NCBI GenBank assembly: GCA_029817715.1 | Contig: JARUPY010000397.1 | Coordinates: 2,914,001-2,978,000 of the forward strand | DNA: 64,000 nucleotides | Source of the DNA: Melastoma dodecandrum | Taxonomy: Eukaryota > Streptophyta > Magnoliopsida > Myrtales > Melastomataceae | Reading direction: 5' to 3' | Made by a program: the position numbers and the translations under genes | Notes under the pieces: generated by a model | The model's database searches: none | Told to the model about the DNA's origin: nothing | Seen by the model: only the letters and a program-made list of their open reading frames with translations | In this document: positions 1-11,882 of the stretch, piece by piece | Layout of the letters: every line of letters begins with the position of its first letter | Numbering within the stretch: position 1 is the first letter of the stretch

Positions 1-1240
1 CCCAAATCTACGATTTGATAAAGGCAGATTATCCAATGTGAAATATTTTAACAATACTTTTTTCTACATGAGTAATGACGTGCTCTGAAATGATTCCGTT
101 ATAATATGGTTGATGGAGGAAACCCTAATTGATCTTAATTTGAGACTATGGAAATGATTATGTGGGCTTCAACTTCCATTTTTCCGGCTGCATCTGCCAG
201 CACACGTTACTAATTTTCATGTCCATAAACTGAAGTAAAAGCAATTCGGGAAGATGTTTCCTTTGTCGTTCATTCTAGAAGATTGTTAGTCCACGAGTAG
301 AAAAGTTTTTTTGTTGGAAATGTTTGCTTTCGAAGTGCTTTACTGTCACCGAAGTTTGGGAGACATGACATTTAAGGTGTTTACTTGTAAGGCATAACTA
401 CAAGTTAGTTAAATGATATGTTTGAATGATAAATAATATTGAAATTATCTTATAATAAAGCTAAGGATTCAAAATTTCGATTTAAAACTATAAAAAAAAT
501 ATTTTAAAGTTTAAACCGCAATAAAAAGTTGGAGACACAAATTGATGTTTTGTCGGATAATTATGCCTTTGAGTCGTAACGCCGTTAGAATAAGACCATA
601 AACGATTCAAAATATCGAATTAAGGCCGTAAAAGAAATATTTCAAGGTACAAGTAAAAAAAAAACGTTGAAAAAAATCGATGTCAAATTGATATTTTACC
701 TTTATTTTTTTTTTTTTAAATAAACTCCGAATGGGCGTGTAACACTCGAATGTTATATGTCATTATAATGTATTGTGTAAGATAAGATGTTTCTTTTAGG
801 CGACGCATTATGTGATGTCCGAAAATGGCACGAGGGATAGACCGGCACAGCAGCAGGTTTGGTTTTTATTATTATTATTATTATTGTAGGGAGGGACTGA
901 ATGCATATAATCACCCCCCCAAACTTCCTATCGAGGTAGCCTCGACTACGTTAACATATTCGTAGTTAAAAAAAAACAATATCTCAATTGCTTATTGGCT
1001 ACACAACTTGGTCATGTTAAGAGTAGTCCGGCGTTCGGAAATTCGAACCGGACATTTCAAAGCACGTTATTACTCACGTAGAAAAAAGTTTTTCTACATG
1101 GCAAAGCCAAAGCTTTGCACGTCATTCAAAAGGCTTTACATGTCATGGCAAATTCCAGAGCCAAAGCTTTTCTACATGGCATTTGTGATGGTCGTTCGAG
1201 TCAATTAAAAGATATTTAAAATTAAGGAATTGTGTCCACG
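1..1240. other. AT-rich intergenic DNA, no gene seen
   Basis: No coding region is recognisable. A short TTA run lies near 864-890. Around 1085-1185 short direct repeats of a TTTTCTACATGGCA/AAAGCTTT type recur two or three times. A 66-codon frame at 1008 looks like chance coding within these repeats. Confidence 0.6.
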
Positions 1241-1245
1241 GTACA

Positions 1246-1387
1246 TCTCAACTCACGCCATCCCTCCGGAATATCGGCTTACAGAGAAAAACAGTTAAGT
1301 GGAAATTTTGTTATTATGTAACTGTTTACATGAGACCTTTTATAGGCTGTTATTACAACTGACTGCAACTACTTCCTTATGTTGACA
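1246..1387 (-). repeat. Copia-1 3' LTR
   Basis: In element orientation it begins TGTCAAC and ends TTGAGA, matching 5761-5902 over its whole length with about 8 substitutions. It is short for a copia LTR. The last pol reading frame runs through the polypurine tract into this LTR. Confidence 0.93.
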
Positions 1388-1398
1388 CTCCCCCTCAA
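1388..1398 (-). other. Copia-1 polypurine tract
   Basis: On the minus strand this reads TTGAGGGGGAG directly before the 3' LTR. It is the standard copia plus-strand priming site in the expected place. Confidence 0.85.
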
Positions 1399-3150
1399 GA
1401 TGAGTATACAAGTTCTTCGTACTCATCTTGTCTTTTAACCAATAGAATCTAGGACTATGCAAAGCTTTAATATAAAAATCAGCTAACCGCAACCTAGAAG
1501 TAACATGCTGCAACTTTATGACACCCTTCTGCAGCTTCTCACGAATGAAATGGCAATCACTTTCTATGTGTTTAGTCCTTTCGTGGAAAACCGGATTCTT
1601 TGTGAGATGAATTGCAGCTTGATTATCAAACTTCACTTCAGTTGGCTGCTGCACATGCAATCCATATTTTGTAAGCAATGAAACTAACCAGACCACTTCA
1701 CATGTAGCTCCCCCTATCGCTCTATATTCCGCTTCTGCAAAACTCCTTGCTACCATAGCTTGTTTCTTAACTTTCCAGCTCTCCAAAGAACTTCCCAAAA
1801 ATATGCAAAACCCAGTGACAGACTTCCTCGTATCTGGATAATTCCTCCAATCACTATTCACATATACAGTGAGCTCATTCACTGAATCTGCACTAAAGAA
1901 AATTCCTTCTCCTGGGGAATTCTTCAAGTACTTTAAAACTTTTAACGTTGCATCCATATGAACCTCAGTAGGAGCAGACATAAACTGAGTTAGAACTTGT
2001 GCTGAATAAGTAATGTCAGGCCTAGTCAATGTCAAATACATCAGCTTGCCTACTATTTGTCTGTAAACAGTCGGATCTAATAATTTGTTTCCATCTTCTT
2101 TTGACAATCTATGATTAGAGTCAATAGGTATCTTGGTTGGCTTTGCTCCCAACAATCCATGTTCCTGTATACTATGCCTTTAGAAGAACGAGCAATCTCT
2201 AAACCAAGGAAAAACTTCAACACACCCAAATCCTTTAGTTTAAAAACAGAGCCCAAGTACCTTTTGAAGTGCTCTATCTCACCCATATCCGAACCTCCAA
2301 TGGCTATATCATCCACATAAACAAGTAAAGCCATGAACTTGTCCCCTTGTCCTTTCACAAACATAGAATAATCTGACTTGGACTGTTTGAAACCATACTC
2401 CAACAAGGCAGCAACAAATTTTGAATTCCATTGTCTAGAGGCTTGTTTAAGTCCATACAACGATTTTTGCAGTTTACATACAATTCTTCTCTCCCCCTTA
2501 AACTGCACATTATCAACATCAAGACCCTGAGGCACAACCATGTAAACATCCTCCTCCAAATCTCCATTTAAGAAAGCATTATTGACATCTAATTGACATA
2601 AATGCCATGAATGCATAGCAGCTAAAGCAAGAAATATCCGAACCGTGGTATGCTTTGCTACTGGACTAAACATATCAGTGTAGTCAATACCCTCTCTTTG
2701 AGTATACCCTTTAGCAACAAGCTGAGCTTTGTACTTCTCAACAATCCCATCTGCATTATACTTGGTTTTGAATATCCATTTACAACCAATAGGTATCTTA
2801 TCCTTCGGCAACTCAGTCAAAACCCAAATTTTAGTCTCAGCAGGTGCATCTAATTCAGCCTTTATAGCCTTACACCAATGATCAGATTGAACAGCCTCAA
2901 AAAAATACGTTGGATTAGACTGTAACATCAGATTTACAGCAAAAGCTCGAAATGAATGAGACAACTGTGAATAGGATAAAACATTACAAAGAGAATGAGC
3001 AGTAGAAGAAATTTCTGAATCAGATGAGAAAGAAATAGGATTACCAGAGGATCTTGGACCATAATGATAATCCTGTAGGTAAGCAGGTAGCCTCTTCTGT
3101 CTACTGCTTCTTCGTAACAGATCTGCTGAACTTTCTGGACAATTCACCAC
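1388..3150 (-). pseudogene. Copia-1 reverse transcriptase and RNase H (broken)
   Basis: Two overlapping minus-strand frames (2077-3150 and 1340-2155) carry RT and then RNase H. The first shows [26 protein letters not shown] and the catalytic YVDDIAIGG box. The second shows RPDITYSAQVL, the RNase H core with SWKVKKQA and EAEYRA, and the terminal HLEGECQ encoded by the polypurine tract. A frameshift near 2080-2155 separates the two. The canonical SRSSTEAEYRA is altered to ARSFAEAEYRA. It would copy element RNA in virus-like particles if intact, but it is disrupted here. Confidence 0.92.
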
Positions 3151-3158
3151 TGTATCTT

Positions 3159-4720
3159 TTATGACAGTTTTAGAAAGTGGCGTAAAAGAAAAAGGTTTTC
3201 AGAAACTGGCATTGTATCAGTATGTATGGCCAGGGACTTGGTTTTAAAAGGAAAACAATGCTCATAAAAGACAACATCTCTAGACACAAAAACTCTTTTA
3301 TTAGAAACATCATACAACTTATATCCTTTTGTGCCCACTTGATAGCCAATGAAAACACATTGATGTGCTCTAGGACTAAATTTAGACCGACCATTGTGCA
3401 TAGTAGAAGCAAAACACAAACAACCAATGACTTTCAAATGATGATAATCTGGTTTGGCATTAAACAACATTACAAAAGGAGTCTTGTTTTGCAAAATAGG
3501 TGTAGGAAGCCGATTCATGATATGGACAGCTGTCTGTACAGCTGCTGTCCATAAAAAAACATCCAACCTAGACTGGAAAATTAAAGCACGAGCTATGTTT
3601 AAAATATGTTGGTGCTTACGTTCCACAAGTCCATTCTATTGTGGTGTTTCTACACAACTAATTTGATGCATAATACCTTTCACTTTGTAAAACTCTGGCA
3701 TCAAAAACTCTTTTCCATTATCAAACCTTAAAACTTTAACCTTTGTATCATGTTGAGTTTCGACCATAACACAAAATTGCTGTAAAACTGATGAAACTTC
3801 TGATTTTGCTCTCATCAAATATACCCATGTCATTCTACTGTAATCATCAACAATAGTAAGAAAATATTTGTGTCCATTTAAAGAAGAAGAAGAACAAGGA
3901 TCCCATATATCACAATGCACAAGATCAAACACCTTTTCTAAGCTAGAACAATGAGTTGGAAAAGGAAACGCTTTTGTTTTGCATAATGACATATGAAACA
4001 TGCTTCTTTATTAGACAAAGGAGTCAAATGATTACAAGACTGAATGTATTTCATTTTTACAGAAGATGAATGAGCTAGTCTATAATGCCACAAATCGAAT
4101 TCAAAATTACTATTCTTATGATCAGAAAAGAAAGTAGCAGACTGCGTATTTAAAGCAGCTTTGACAGAAGAGCTTTCCTAATTCCCTTCTAGTATGTAGA
4201 GCCCTGCTCTCTCCTTAGCAAGCCCAATCATCCTCCATGACAATAGGTCCTGAATGAAGCAAAAATTTTTGAGAAAAAGAACACAAAACTGTTTAGAAGA
4301 CATGATCTGGCTAACAGAAATCAAGTTTATGTGAAATGAAGGAATATAAAAGACATTTGTAAGTACCAATCCATCAGAAACATTTATGTCTCTTGTGCAA
4401 AGAACCTGCACTTTAAGTCCATTTGGAAGGAAAACATACATGTTTTCAACCGAGACTACTTTATTGAACAAAGACTTGTTATTTGATATATGATTTGTAG
4501 CTCCTGTATCAATGATCCACTGCTTAGAAGGGAAAGAATTTTGTGCAATACCTGCCGCAAAAAAAGATTTTGGAGACTCAGAATTATGAATGGAAGATGA
4601 ACTTGCAGCAGGTTTAAGCTGTTCTCCTTGACCATTGAATAAAGCCACTAATTTCTGAATCTGCACCTTAACTTCATTGAGTTCAAGGTTTTCAACATGA
4701 GTGCCGGGATTTGGTGCCAT
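3159..4720 (-). pseudogene. Copia-1 protease and integrase (broken)
   Basis: Frame 4178-4720 has the aspartic protease active site in WIIDTGATNHIS. Frame 3636-4001 has the integrase core start (FDLVHCDIWDP, then DDYSRMTWVYLM and RFDNGKEF). Frame 3159-3626 has the later core (MERKHQHILNIARAL, then NRLPTPIL) and the CVFIGYQVGTKGYK region. Stops and frameshifts separate them, including one where the conserved PQQNG stretch should be joined (3626-3640). Confidence 0.9.
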
Positions 4721-5758
4721 TTATGTTACTGCTGCAGCTGCTCTCTGCCCAGTAATATAAGGCTTATTCCTTCTAATTCCAGAATTGTTAGGATAACCAA
4801 TCCACTGAAAACATTTATCCGTCATATGACCTCTTTTTCCACAATGCTCACATATCCATTCAGTTCTCCTAATTGGCTTCTTTCTGGAATCAAATTGCAC
4901 TGCAGCTGGAGTAACAAAAGCCATAGATTCTGGCTTAAACAAAGACTGCTCCTGCTTTACCTGTCTCCCTTGTCTATAGGATTCTTCTTGAATAACCAGA
5001 TTGTACACCTCATCTAGATATCGAATATGGTTTCATACCCAGAATTCTACTCTTTAAAGTGTCATATTCATCATTTAAACTATGAAGGAACCTGAAAATA
5101 TAGTCCTCTATCATGTTTTCCACAAACACCCGAAAACAGGACTCATTGCACTTTCCACATTGGCAGCAGGGTAAAGGTCTAACATTCTTGAATTCTTCCC
5201 AAATTGCACTCATTTCCGTGTAATAAGCATCCACACTTCTTTCTCCTTGCACCACAGTCATCAGCATCAATTGTAATATGTTAATTTTATACTTATCTGG
5301 CTGTGAATACCTTCTTTTCAACAGTTGCCATATATCTTTTGCCGAATTCATGAAAATATATTGCTAGCAATAGATTCTGTTACAGATCTCCAAGCCACCA
5401 CAAGCGTATTACATCTTTTCCAAGCAGGTAACAATTCATTTCCTTCCTCCGGCTCAGATATACTGCCATCTATAAAGCCTAGCTTGTTCCTAAAAACAAA
5501 TGTCATCTCGAACGCCCTACTCCAGGTAAAATAATTCGTTCCATTGAACAGAGGATGAATTGTTACCGTGCTTAGATTATCTGACTGCAGGATGTGAAAC
5601 GGTGATGTAGGGTCCTCTAAAGCCGCTTGCATCTGTGCCGCCTGCACTCTGTTCACTGCACCGTGATGAGAAACCGCCACGACAGCCTGATCTTCTTCTA
5701 CTGACTGCTTTCTCTGGTTGCCGGCAACCACCGCATCAAAGGATTGTCGCTTTGATAC
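4721..5758 (-). pseudogene. Copia-1 gag with CCHC zinc knuckle (broken)
   Basis: Three frames (5348-5761, 5010-5351, 4721-5008) make up gag. The first has the UBN2/gag-type start (FNGTNYFTWSRAFEM, FVFRNKLGFIDGS). The second continues at IFMNSAKDIWQLLKRRY after a one-base frameshift. The third has the CCHC knuckle CEHCGKRGHMTDKC. The product would be the nucleocapsid/capsid protein. Confidence in identity is high; an intact protein is not encoded. Confidence 0.9.
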
Positions 5759-5760
5759 CA
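5749..5760 (-). other. Copia-1 primer-binding site (initiator tRNA-Met)
   Basis: On the minus strand this reads TGGTATCAAAGC. It differs by one base from the usual copia TGGTATCAGAGC, which is complementary to the 3' end of initiator tRNA-Met. It directly abuts the 5' LTR. Confidence 0.9.
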
Positions 5761-5902
5761 TCTCAACTCACGCCATCCCTCCAGAATATCGGCTTACAGA
5801 AAAAAACAGTTAAATGGAAATTCTGTTATTATGTACCTGTTTACATGAGACCTTTTATAGGAAGTTATTACAACTGACTGCAACTACTTCCTTATCTTGA
5901 CA
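5761..5902 (-). repeat. Copia-1 5' LTR
   Basis: 142 bp, paired with 1246-1387, starting TGTCAAG on the minus strand and followed by the primer-binding site. It should carry the element promoter; no clear TATA box stands out by eye. Confidence 0.93.
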
Positions 5903-5907
5903 GTACA

Positions 5908-6866
5908 AAAGGAAAATGGACTTTCATGACCTGCCAATACACGTGGATGATAATTTTTGTCCATAGATTATTTATTTACCAAAACAAATTTAAAAATAAT
6001 AGAGCCATGGTAAGGAGGGAGACGACCATTTCTACTCAGAAGTATATGCACATGCTAATTTTATGATTTGATGGAGGAAATATAGTAAACATTCGACTAG
6101 GAGTTTGAGAACCTATATGGAGAAATTTGTAATTATAGAATTTTCTCGGCTTTGTGTTACTAATATCGGAACGGACTTAACGTCAAGCCCAATATAAGGT
6201 ACAACGCATCTAAAACCAATCGGAACAACGATTATGCTAGGACTTCATTCAAAGATGACTCCCAATATGGTGGGACAATCATGCTACTATTAATGGCAGA
6301 TTCCATGGAGGTTGAACACATCCCGGAACTGTCAGAAAATACAAAGGGGGGCAAGACTTGGAGCTGTCCACGTCATGAGTTTCTTCTCATCCATCCATCT
6401 AGGATTGGTCATCAAAATTCGAGAACAGGAGAAGAGAAATCATAGAACTATGGGACCTTTGCGATGCGCCGCTCATCCATAGGTCTTACTTCTTTCTGCT
6501 CTTCAGAGGCAATCCTTTCGACATGGTTTACATAGAAGTAGAGCTCTGGAGATTGTCCTTCCTGAAGAGAACTTCCACCCCGAAGGGCAGCAAAGGCCAA
6601 GAAAATCCTCAAGGTAAATTCGTCGTTGTTATCTGCACAATCCAGCAGCATCAGGAGCTACGTCATCCCATGCTCATGGTTGCCAATCTTTGGACAGTTT
6701 TAAGGCGTTGAGACGGGAAATGGAGATGCTGTCCCTGAGAATCCTAAAGAATCACTCGAGGAAGGAAAGAGAGTCCTTGTACGAGAAGTGGGGAGTCTCA
6801 TTAAACACAAAACAAAGGAGTCTACAAGTGGCTTAGAGACCGTGGATGGACACCAAGGACATAGAC
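5908..6866. other. Intergenic DNA with an unrecognised possible exon fragment
   Basis: No gene is recognised. A minus-strand frame at 6448-6651 reads DNNDEFTLRIFLAFAALRGG and ELYFYVNHVERIASEEQKE. It looks more protein-like than chance, but I cannot assign a family and see no partner exons. The stretch 6720-6866 leads into an LTR copy and may be part of the same dead element. Confidence 0.35.
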
Positions 6867-7167
6867 TGATGGGCAGATGGGCTAAAGGGCCGAAGTACAT
6901 GGAATTGTTTATGCCCAACATCCTAATAATGATTGAGGATAAGAACAAAGACAGCAGACGTAGAATAACAACCTGTACGTCATAGCACACACTCCCCAAT
7001 AGAATTAGTAGGGACTATTTGTTGGTTTTCTGTTGTCGATAAGATATTGTAAAAGGATAGACTGATGAATTAATCGAAGCTTCTTTGTTCTTTTCTTCCT
7101 TCTTCTTCTTCCTCTCTTCTTCTTCCTTTCTTCTTCTGCTGTGTTTGTCTTCTCTTCTTATTTTACA
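6867..7167 (+). repeat. LTR copy of a copia family (solo or truncated)
   Basis: This matches 16002-16259 over its length (start TGATGG, shared block GGATAACAACCTGTACGTC-like, then a TTCTTC-rich end and TTATTTTA). It carries about 40 extra bases around 7040-7080 relative to the other copy. No primer-binding site follows and no target-site duplication is evident, so it is a solo LTR or a remnant. Orientation is taken from the second copy, which follows a copia pol end on the plus strand. Confidence 0.6.
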
Positions 7168-9137
7168 ATCAACTTGTTACACTAAGAGGGGGGTGAATTA
7201 GTGTTAAACTCCAATTGAGGATTTTTAACTCTTTTTCGATTAACCCTACAGCGGAATCAAGCTTATGTAAAATAGAACCGTAGATAGGTTTCTGTAAGAC
7301 AGAACGTACGAATGTGATTGCAAATTTATTTAATGCACGCAAGACTTTTATAGTGGTTCAACAAATTGCTTACGTCCACTCTTCACCCAGAATTTGGATG
7401 GGTTTCACTCAGACTTAACTTCGTAACGGTTACAGAAGATGATCAACAATGGATCTTTGATAGCATAGACTAAAAGGTTCTGTACCATAGTAGACTGAGT
7501 GGCAAAGCACAGACGAGAAGGTTCTGTACCAGAGTGAGTAAGTTGTACAGCACAGACCAAAAATTTTTGTATCAAATGTGTCAACCCTCTATAGCACAGA
7601 TCAAAAGATTCTATATCAAATGTGTCAACCCTTTATAGCACAGGCCTAAAAGGTTCTGTACTAGAGATAACTTATTTCAAAGCACAGACCGTAAGGTTCT
7701 GTACCAAAGATGTCAGTCCTCTACAAACCAGAAGGTTCTGTATCAGAGATGACTAATTTCACAACACAGACCGTAAGGTTCTGTACCAAAGATGTCGACC
7801 TTCTACAGCACAGACCGTAAGGTGACTGGATTTCAAAGCACAGATCGTAAGGTTCTATACTACAGTGACTACAAATGTAACCGGTTGTCGGACGTTTCCC
7901 TCAGGCGGTGTCCTCTCCTGCACAGCGACCTGCCGTGACTTCCTCCGAGACTTTTCACTCCGGCGGCGTCTCCACCTGCACAGGACCCAGCTGCGACTTC
8001 CTGTGCGCGATCCCTCAAGATCTCGACTGAGCAGACTCCAAGCCCTTGCCCAAGGCTCTCCTACGAGGTCCCTCGAGACTACGGCTAAGCAAACACAAAG
8101 CCCTTGCCCAAGGCTAACCTGCACACAGAACGTTACACCACAGAAGCTGGTTAGTTCCTCACCTTCATTGCTCCCGGGGTTCTACCCTTCTCTCCGGCCC
8201 ACTGCACGTTGGCCACATAGCCTTCAGCCGCGTTTCCCACCAACGGTTCCTGCAGCTTCCAACCGAGTACTTGTGGCCCCCCTCCCGAGTTACTCTCCTA
8301 GAAGATTTCACCAACGATGCAGCCTTCTACAACTAACGCTCCTCGTGTGACTAACTCAAACCCGAACGAACATGATACAAGCTCTCAGCACACGCTCTCA
8401 GAAATAATGAAAAAGTTACACTTAAGATTCGTGGCTGAATGCCTTTATTTATACAAGAATTTGTCTAAGTGAAAGAATAAAGAATTGCACGATCAGCCTT
8501 CTGCAAAACAAGGAAACCGAGCAATCATATAAAATAAAATAAATAATTAACAAAAACATCACTCCCATGCATATATACTTTTAGGCAATCAAATTATATC
8601 ATTTAAGATTTAGATATGATAAAATTCCCATGTATACTGCGCTACAGAAGTTTCTGACTGAGTATGGTCAGCAACCTTCTGTAAATGGAAATAATCAAAG
8701 ATTAACTTCCATATGAGTTGAAACCGAAACCATTCTGTTCAGCACACTCAAATGAATGTATCTAGACAAATGGTAATGATTGACATCCCAAATAACGGTC
8801 AGATGGTTGTCGTATAACACGACAGAATGTTATAGACAGCCTTACAGAACCTTGCCATAAATAAAAGATTGTATTTCCTTCTATGAAAAATATAATCCCT
8901 AATGGGGTTATTTGGAAACGTAATCTGTTTAATTTGATCAGACTAATATCTTGATCAAATCCTAATCATTTCGTGATTAATTAATCATTAACTACTCAAT
9001 TAATCACAAAAATATTTCTTACAAAAGTCCTCAACGTGAGAAGCTTCTGTAGAGTAGATGTTTGACTTCTGTTACACAGAGGGTCAAGGCTCATCATCAA
9101 AACCTATATTCAACACAACTGAATTAAGGAAAAGAGA
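7168..9137. repeat. Decayed repeat block, probably LTR-derived, with degenerate internal tandem repeats
   Basis: The block starts near 7175 with TGTTACACTAAGAGGGGGG, a start often seen in plant LTR elements. From about 7470 to 7870 a degenerate unit of roughly 40-60 bp recurs many times, with cores like CACAGACCGTAAGGTTCTG followed by TACCAAAGATGTC. A GC-rich island follows (7870-8350), with overlapping open frames on both strands that match nothing I recognise. It ends just before the Copia-2 gag. Whether this is the long LTR of another element or of Copia-2 is unresolved; no matching copy was seen after Copia-2. Confidence 0.45.
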
Positions 9138-9773
9138 ATGGCAGATCAAACACCAGGTTCAAGTATCTCGGTAAATACGTCTACAGTTAGTTCTTCTCAA
9201 ATGTTGATTCCAACTACTGTGTTTGCATCAATGGTGAAATTAGATGAAGGGAATTATCCATTATGGAAAGGACAGATACTTGCTGCGATTATTGCTGGTG
9301 GTTTGGAAGATTTTGTTTTTGGTCAGACACAGTTTCCTAATCAGTTTTTGGATAAAAGTCTTGAACTCTTGAACCCGGAATATTGGGTCTGGCAAAGGAG
9401 TGACAAAGCAGTAATGAGTATTATCTTTTCATCTCTTACTTCAGAACCGTTAAGTCAAGTGGTGTATTGTAAAACTTCTAATGAAGTGTGGGAAGCAGTG
9501 AGAATGAGATATGAGTCTAATTCAACTTCCCGGCTTATCAACCTTAGAACGCAAATGCAGCGTTTGAATAAAGAAGGCAAAACTATGCAGCAATACTTGA
9601 ATGCTTTGAAATCTCTGGCTGACCAACTGGGTGCTATTGGAGAACATGTCTGTTATAAAGACTACATCTCGTATATGTTAGAAGGATTACATGTTGAGTA
9701 TGATGATGTGGTGACAACGGTTTACAGCAGATTGGATCAACCATCGCTTGAGGAGGTGCAAAGCTTGCCATAG
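9138..9773 (+). pseudogene. Copia-2 gag (N-terminal part open)
   Basis: A 211-codon open frame starting MADQTPGSS. It has the copia gag core: NYPLWKGQ near residue 38, EVWEAVRMRYES near residue 118, and RLINLRTQMQRLNKEGKTMQ followed by YLNALKSLADQL near residue 155. This is a UBN2-type gag. It ends at a stop shortly before the expected zinc knuckle, which I did not find intact (a cysteine-poor frame follows), so the C-terminus is lost. Confidence 0.85.
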
Positions 9774-10229
9774 AGTTTTTAACTACGTTTGGAAAGAAGA
9801 CATGTATTGGATGACATCATACCTCAGGTACAACTCTCTTCTCTCCATATTGGTGATGAAAAGTCCCCAACCAGACCCCAACCACATTCGTCCACCATAC
9901 CACCTACATCTCAACCCAGATCCCCTTGGAATATACGACCACCCCTATATCAGTCAAGTCTTCTTGGTCAACTTCCAAGATACACTGCCCAGAACACCTA
10001 TCCAAGATAGAATAACAGACCATTTCTCAAACCTAAGCCTAAGTATCAAATCTGCTTCAAGATTGGACACATTGCCTTAACTTGCTATCATAGACAGAAT
10101 CCCGCCTTCTCCATTCAGCCATAAACTCATTACACCAGTATCCTGCCTTATCAAAGCCCTCACTACCCTATTCCCCAACCACATTATTATAACTCATCAA
10201 ACCAACCTTTGATTCAGCCAATCACAGCA

Positions 10230-11642
10230 AGCTCCCAAACCAACCTAAGAACCCATGAACATGATTCTTGGCTCTTAGACTCTGGTGCAACCCATCATGT
10301 GACTCCCGATACAACTGACCTCTATAATGTAACAACCCTATCATGGTAAGTCCTCTGTCATTGTTAGAAATGGAAGTCGTGTAGGCATAACTCACATTGG
10401 TCATGGATCTGTTAGTGCTACATCTGTTTCTCTCAATCTTCATCGTTCTTCGTACTCCAGCACTACCTCAAAAATTGATCAGTGTGTCTAAACTTTGTAG
10501 AGATAATGTTGTAGTAGTTGAATTCATTCCTAATTATGTTTTTGTTAAGGACAAGGTCACGAATCACACTCTACTTCAAAGACGGATGCAACGGGATTTG
10601 TACAAACTTCCTACAATACAACCTGAGTCATCACAACAGCCTCCATTTCATCCACTAAAGCTTCATTCCACCAGACAAAACAATATTCCAGAACTATATG
10701 CCACATTAGTGATCAAGTCATCAGTGCCCAAGTCTTCTGCTATAGATAGAACCAAGTGGCATGCTAGACTAAGTCATCCATGTTCTGAAATCCTGACTAA
10801 AGGTCTACTTTCGTGTAAATATTCTATTAGTCCAACTACTTTGCCACTATATCATTCTCGTGTTTTGAGCAAACATCATCGCTATATCTACTTTTAAGTC
10901 ATCAAAACCTTTCCAAAATAGTTCACACTGATCTGTGGGGACCTTCACCTATAAAATTTGTTACAGGGACAGATATTTTATGCTATTAATAGATGATGCG
11001 ACCAGATACACCTGGATATACTTCCTTTAGACAAAATCTCAAGCTATAGTAACTTTTGTTAAATTTCATAAAATGGTTCAAACTCAATTTAACACTTCTA
11101 TTCTAGCTGTCATATCAGATTGGGGAAGGGAATTTCAGTCTTTGCATTCCTATCTTCTTAACCATGGGATTAATCACCAAATTTCATGTCCACACACCCC
11201 TCAACAAAATGGTAGAGTTGAGAGGAAAAACAGACATGTTGTAGAAGTGGGTCTAACACTTTTAACTCATGCTAATGTTCCAAAGGAGTATTGGGTATAT
11301 GCGTTTCATGAAGCACTGTCATTGATGCTTCCTTTCAGAATATTACAATTCAAGTCTCCCTTGGAACTCTTACATGGTGTCACACTAGACTATACAATAT
11401 TCCGAATTTTTTGTTGTTCATGTTTTCCGTTTCTCAAACCTTGCAATGTTCATAAATTAGAGCCTCATTCAACTGCCTGTATCATGTTAGGAAGGAGTGC
11501 CTCTCATAAAGGATTCATTTGTCTTGATAAGAAATCTGGCAAAATCTACATTTCTAGGGATGTCATATTCAATGAAGATAGCTTTCCTTTTAAAACACCC
11601 GCCAAGTATGAGCCAATAACATCGGTTTCACAATCCTCAGCC
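10230..11642 (+). pseudogene. Copia-2 protease and integrase (broken)
   Basis: The protease site is seen near 10267-10310 as WLLDSGATHHVTPD. The integrase zinc-binding part (WHARLSHPC) is near 10757. The catalytic core includes a decayed VHTDLWGPSP near 10917, then SDWGREFQSL (where SDxGxEF is usual) and PHTPQQNGRVERKNRH near 11115-11240. The frame breaks at least four times, including in-frame stops near 10897 and 11029. Confidence 0.85.
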
Positions 11643-11882
11643 TAGGTGGCTTTTTTTTTTATATGTAGCCCAGGTGGCTTTACAACCTCATATACGCAAA
11701 ATGTCTCACCAAGTTCAATCATCAGATAATCACACACTTACACCAGTTACTATCCAAAACATCTTATCAGTGTCATCTGTTTTAGAGATTCAGTGCAAAG
11801 ATCTACCAAAGAGTTTCCTTCTGACTTATCACTACCAACTATGACAGCGGACCCATAAAAAAGGGTAGCTAATATTCATCCT

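Larger units (their letters stand above)
1241..5907 (-). mobile_element. Copia-1: full-length Ty1/copia LTR retrotransposon with decayed coding region
   Basis: The element reads on the minus strand. It has two 142-bp LTRs (1246-1387 and 5761-5902) flanked by the 5-bp target-site duplication GTACA (1241-1245 and 5903-5907). A primer-binding site matching initiator tRNA-Met adjoins the right (5') LTR and a polypurine tract adjoins the left (3') LTR. Gag, zinc knuckle, protease, integrase, reverse transcriptase and RNase H follow in copia order (integrase before RT). The reading frame is cut into at least seven pieces by frameshifts and stops, so it cannot move on its own. The two LTRs differ at about 8 of 142 sites by eye, which suggests an older insertion than Copia-3 if rates are equal. 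Confidence 0.95.

Noticed and set aside
7470..7870. CRISPR-like array
   Set aside because: Units are degenerate in length and sequence with no constant repeat/spacer pattern, and this is a plant nuclear region.
7865..8350. 161-codon frame in the GC-rich island as a gene
   Set aside because: Arg/Ser/Pro-rich composition follows from GC-rich repeat DNA and an open frame occurs on the other strand too; lies within a repeat block.
9077..9137. Primer-binding site before the Copia-2 gag
   Set aside because: No TGGTATCA-type site was found; the stretch does not match any tRNA end I could recognise.
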